Shown: one piece after another, positions 24,388 to 25,533 of the stretch
How positions within the stretch are numbered: position 1 is the first letter of the stretch
Layout: the number at the start of each line of letters is the position of its first letter
Source of the DNA: a virus
Strand: one strand, 5' to 3'
IMG/VR virus record: IMGVR_UViG_3300025913_000102
Coordinates: 1-25,533 of that record
Length of the DNA stretch: 25,533 nt
Program-made: the position numbers and the translations under genes
The notes under the pieces: model-generated
The model's input: only the letters and a program-made list of their open reading frames with translations
What the model was told of the DNA's origin: nothing
Databases searched by the model: none

Positions 24388-24936
24388 ATGAAGATCAGCA
24401 AGAAGGAGGCCTTGGCGCTCGCCAAGGTCCTGCACCAACACAACCCGTGCGCGCTCCTGATGAGCGCGCACACGCAGCACGATGAGGTGCTGGCGGCCGT
24501 GGCAGCTCGCATCGACAGGTTCATCCTGGTCGACGAGGCGGATCACGACTACGTGGACGAGGACTTCGTGTACAAGGACTCTCCTGTCAAGGAGCAGGCC
24601 TGCGATTTCTTCGGTGACGAGGACAGCACCCAGGTCCCCGAGGACGAGGCGCTCAGCTCCTTCGTCTCCGGCGAGAACCTCCACGACCTGCTGCCCGCCA
24701 AGTCGACGGCCGGACTCGTCGAGTTCGAGCACGTCACTGAGAGCCAGGCACCGTACGTGTCCCTGCTGCTGGACGGCGGCACCGTCATCGAGGGCGTCAC
24801 CGGCCTGGTTCGGTCGGGCAAGTCGCTCGAGGTGACCTCGCGCGGCGGGCTCAAGGCCAACTTCGAGTTCTCCAGGTTCCCGAAGGATTGGGTCGCCCTG
24901 CTGCCCGCCCGGCAGGCCTTCGCGGTGGAGGCCTGA
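24388..24936 (+). CDS. Hypothetical acidic protein (182 aa)
   Basis: AGGAG at 24373-24377 precedes ATG 24388. The N-terminus MKISKKEALALAKVLHQHNP is helical. The centre is acidic (DEADHDYVDEDF and FFGDEDSTQVPEDE). The C-terminal half has alternating hydrophobic and charged residues, possibly a small beta barrel (YVSLLLDGGTVIEGVTGL). No family is recognised. The opening resembles that of the following 140-aa protein. Confidence 0.6.
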   Translation: MKISKKEALALAKVLHQHNPCALLMSAHTQHDEVLAAVAARIDRFILVDEADHDYVDEDFVYKDSPVKEQACDFFGDEDSTQVPEDEALSSFVSGENLHDLLPAKSTAGLVEFEHVTESQAPYVSLLLDGGTVIEGVTGLVRSGKSLEVTSRGGLKANFEFSRFPKDWVALLPARQAFAVEA

Positions 24937-24940
24937 GACC

Positions 24941-25363
24941 ATGAAGCTCAACGTCTCCCCCAAGGAGCTGCTGGCCCTCCACAACCTGCTGCTGGCCGCG
25001 TGTCAGCCGCCTTACAAGAAGTACGAGCCCGGCGTAGACGCGGTCCCCGATGAGGTGTACCTGGGCCAGCTCTATGCCCGCGTCCGGTCCCTCATCGTGG
25101 CCAGCGTCGGCCGGCAGTCGGACGACCCGACCGACGTCAAGAAGGCCGGCATCGACGCCGCCTTGGCCCGGGAGCAGGGCAAGATCGACAAGCTGAAGGT
25201 CGAGCTGGTCGACGTCAAGAAGGAGCAGGCCCAGCTCCTCGTCGGGTCGAAGCCCAACAGCGACTTCCTGGTGTCCGAGGACGACGACGACCTGCAGGCC
25301 CCGGTGTACCCGACCCGGCCCCGCCGTTCGACCGGCGGCGGTCACCGGGGCGGTAAGAAGTGA
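24941..25363 (+). CDS. Hypothetical protein with coiled-coil centre (140 aa)
   Basis: ATG 24941 is four bases after the previous stop, so the two genes are probably cotranscribed. The N-terminus is helical (KELLALHNLLLAACQ) and recalls the previous protein. Residues about 75-102 are coiled-coil-like (AREQGKIDKLKVELVDVKKE). The tail is acidic then basic (RPRRSTGGGHRGGKK), likely flexible and nucleic-acid-friendly. The function is unknown. A hairpin and then a tmRNA gene follow. Confidence 0.6.
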   Translation: MKLNVSPKELLALHNLLLAACQPPYKKYEPGVDAVPDEVYLGQLYARVRSLIVASVGRQSDDPTDVKKAGIDAALAREQGKIDKLKVELVDVKKEQAQLLVGSKPNSDFLVSEDDDDLQAPVYPTRPRRSTGGGHRGGKK

Positions 25364-25395
25364 ACAACCCGACCCACGGGTGATACCTACAGCAT

Positions 25396-25415
25396 GGGCG
25401 GCCGCGGGGCCGCCC
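25396..25415 (+). terminator. GC-rich hairpin before the tmRNA
   Basis: GGGCGGCC (25396-25403), loop GCGG, GGCCGCCC (25408-25415): a perfect 8-bp stem with a 4-base loop, 33 bases after the last protein stop. No T-run follows (GCTCC). It is probably the terminator of the preceding pair, separating it from the tmRNA. Confidence 0.55.
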
Positions 25416-25420
25416 GCTCC

Positions 25421-25449
25421 TTGACATCCTGAGCTGCAAGACCCCACAT
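25421..25449 (+). promoter_or_regulatory. Possible tmRNA promoter
   Basis: TTGACA (25421-25426) is a perfect -35 consensus. At a 17-base spacing the sequence is CCACAT, a poor -10. If used, transcription would start inside the mature tmRNA, so this may be chance or serve a differently spaced -10. The -35 match is seen; the promoter is only a suggestion. Confidence 0.25.
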
Positions 25450-25450
25450 G

Positions 25451-25533
25451 GGGGCGACAGGTTTCGACGTGGCAAGGATTCCTGACGCTGCAGGCACCGG
25501 CGCACGAGGGCCCGGGTCAACAACCCTAGTGAC
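25451..25533 (+). ncRNA. ssrA: tmRNA, 5' part (cut by the window end)
   Basis: GGGGCGACAGGTTTCGACGT (25451-25470) is the diagnostic 5' end of bacterial tmRNA; the GGTTTCGAC core is shared with actinobacterial tmRNAs, where the first seven bases pair with the 3' end and the TTTCGAC forms the D-loop-like part. Further along, a GCTGCAGGCACCGG segment recalls the region before pseudoknot 1, GGGT/ACCC can form a short stem, and CCCTAGTGAC is like the TAGTC that precedes the resume codon in E. coli. The peptide tag and 3' half lie beyond the window. tmRNA rescues stalled ribosomes by trans-translation; a phage copy would work with host SmpB. Confidence 0.85.

Noticed and set aside
1-25533. CRISPR arrays, insertion sequences, integrase and attachment sites
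   Set aside because: I saw no spaced direct repeats, transposase or integrase motifs, or terminal inverted repeats.

Overview
This window looks like part of the genome of a large tailed phage with a contractile-tail, T4-like virion (myovirus), or a near-complete environmental contig of one. Every supported gene lies on the + strand, genes are tightly packed with many 1-4 base overlaps (GTGA, ATGA, TGATG), and base composition is GC-rich (roughly two thirds by eye, with strong C/G in third positions). The head genes are clear distant relatives of T4 gp17, gp20, gp21 and gp23. The GC content, codon habit and an actinobacterial-looking tmRNA start suggest a high-GC host, possibly an actinobacterium; this is inference. 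Several proteins resemble those I remember from marine T4-like phages, but no search was run.

Layout. 1-711: tail end of an unknown gene and two small unknown genes. 720-5381: virion structural genes (238, about 66, 408 and 832 aa), the last with a laminin-G-like domain. 5381-6365: an acetyltransferase-like protein and a T4 gp4-like (TnsA-type) head-completion nuclease. 6398-11342: DNA metabolism genes: RuvC-like resolvase, CHC2/TOPRIM primase, and a Mre11/Rad50-like (gp47/gp46) pair. 11309-12031: a zinc-ribbon protein and a small protein ahead of the terminase. 12031-23781: the head module: large terminase, small prohead-type protein, portal, a 287-aa protein, prohead protease, likely decoration protein, three small proteins, a 674-aa scaffold-like protein and the major capsid protein, closed by a strong hairpin terminator. 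23782-25363: a structured 254-base gap and three unknown small genes. 25451 to the end: the 5' part of a tmRNA gene, cut by the window edge.

How it fits together. Terminase pumps DNA through the portal into a prohead built on the scaffold; the protease then removes the scaffold and trims the capsid protein, which has a good cleavage site after E60. Three small head-region proteins begin with a similar Lys/Leu/Glu-rich peptide carrying the T4-type cleavage pattern, suggesting a prohead targeting signal. The resolvase and the Mre11/Rad50 pair probably process branched replication DNA before packaging.

Most interesting points: the Mre11-type nuclease is broken inside its fold, with its C-terminal part fused to the Rad50-like ATPase across a GTGA overlap that a single missing G could explain; a phage tmRNA; the shared prohead-peptide pattern; and the multi-hairpin leader after the capsid gene. 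No gene-free stretch exceeds 300 bases.
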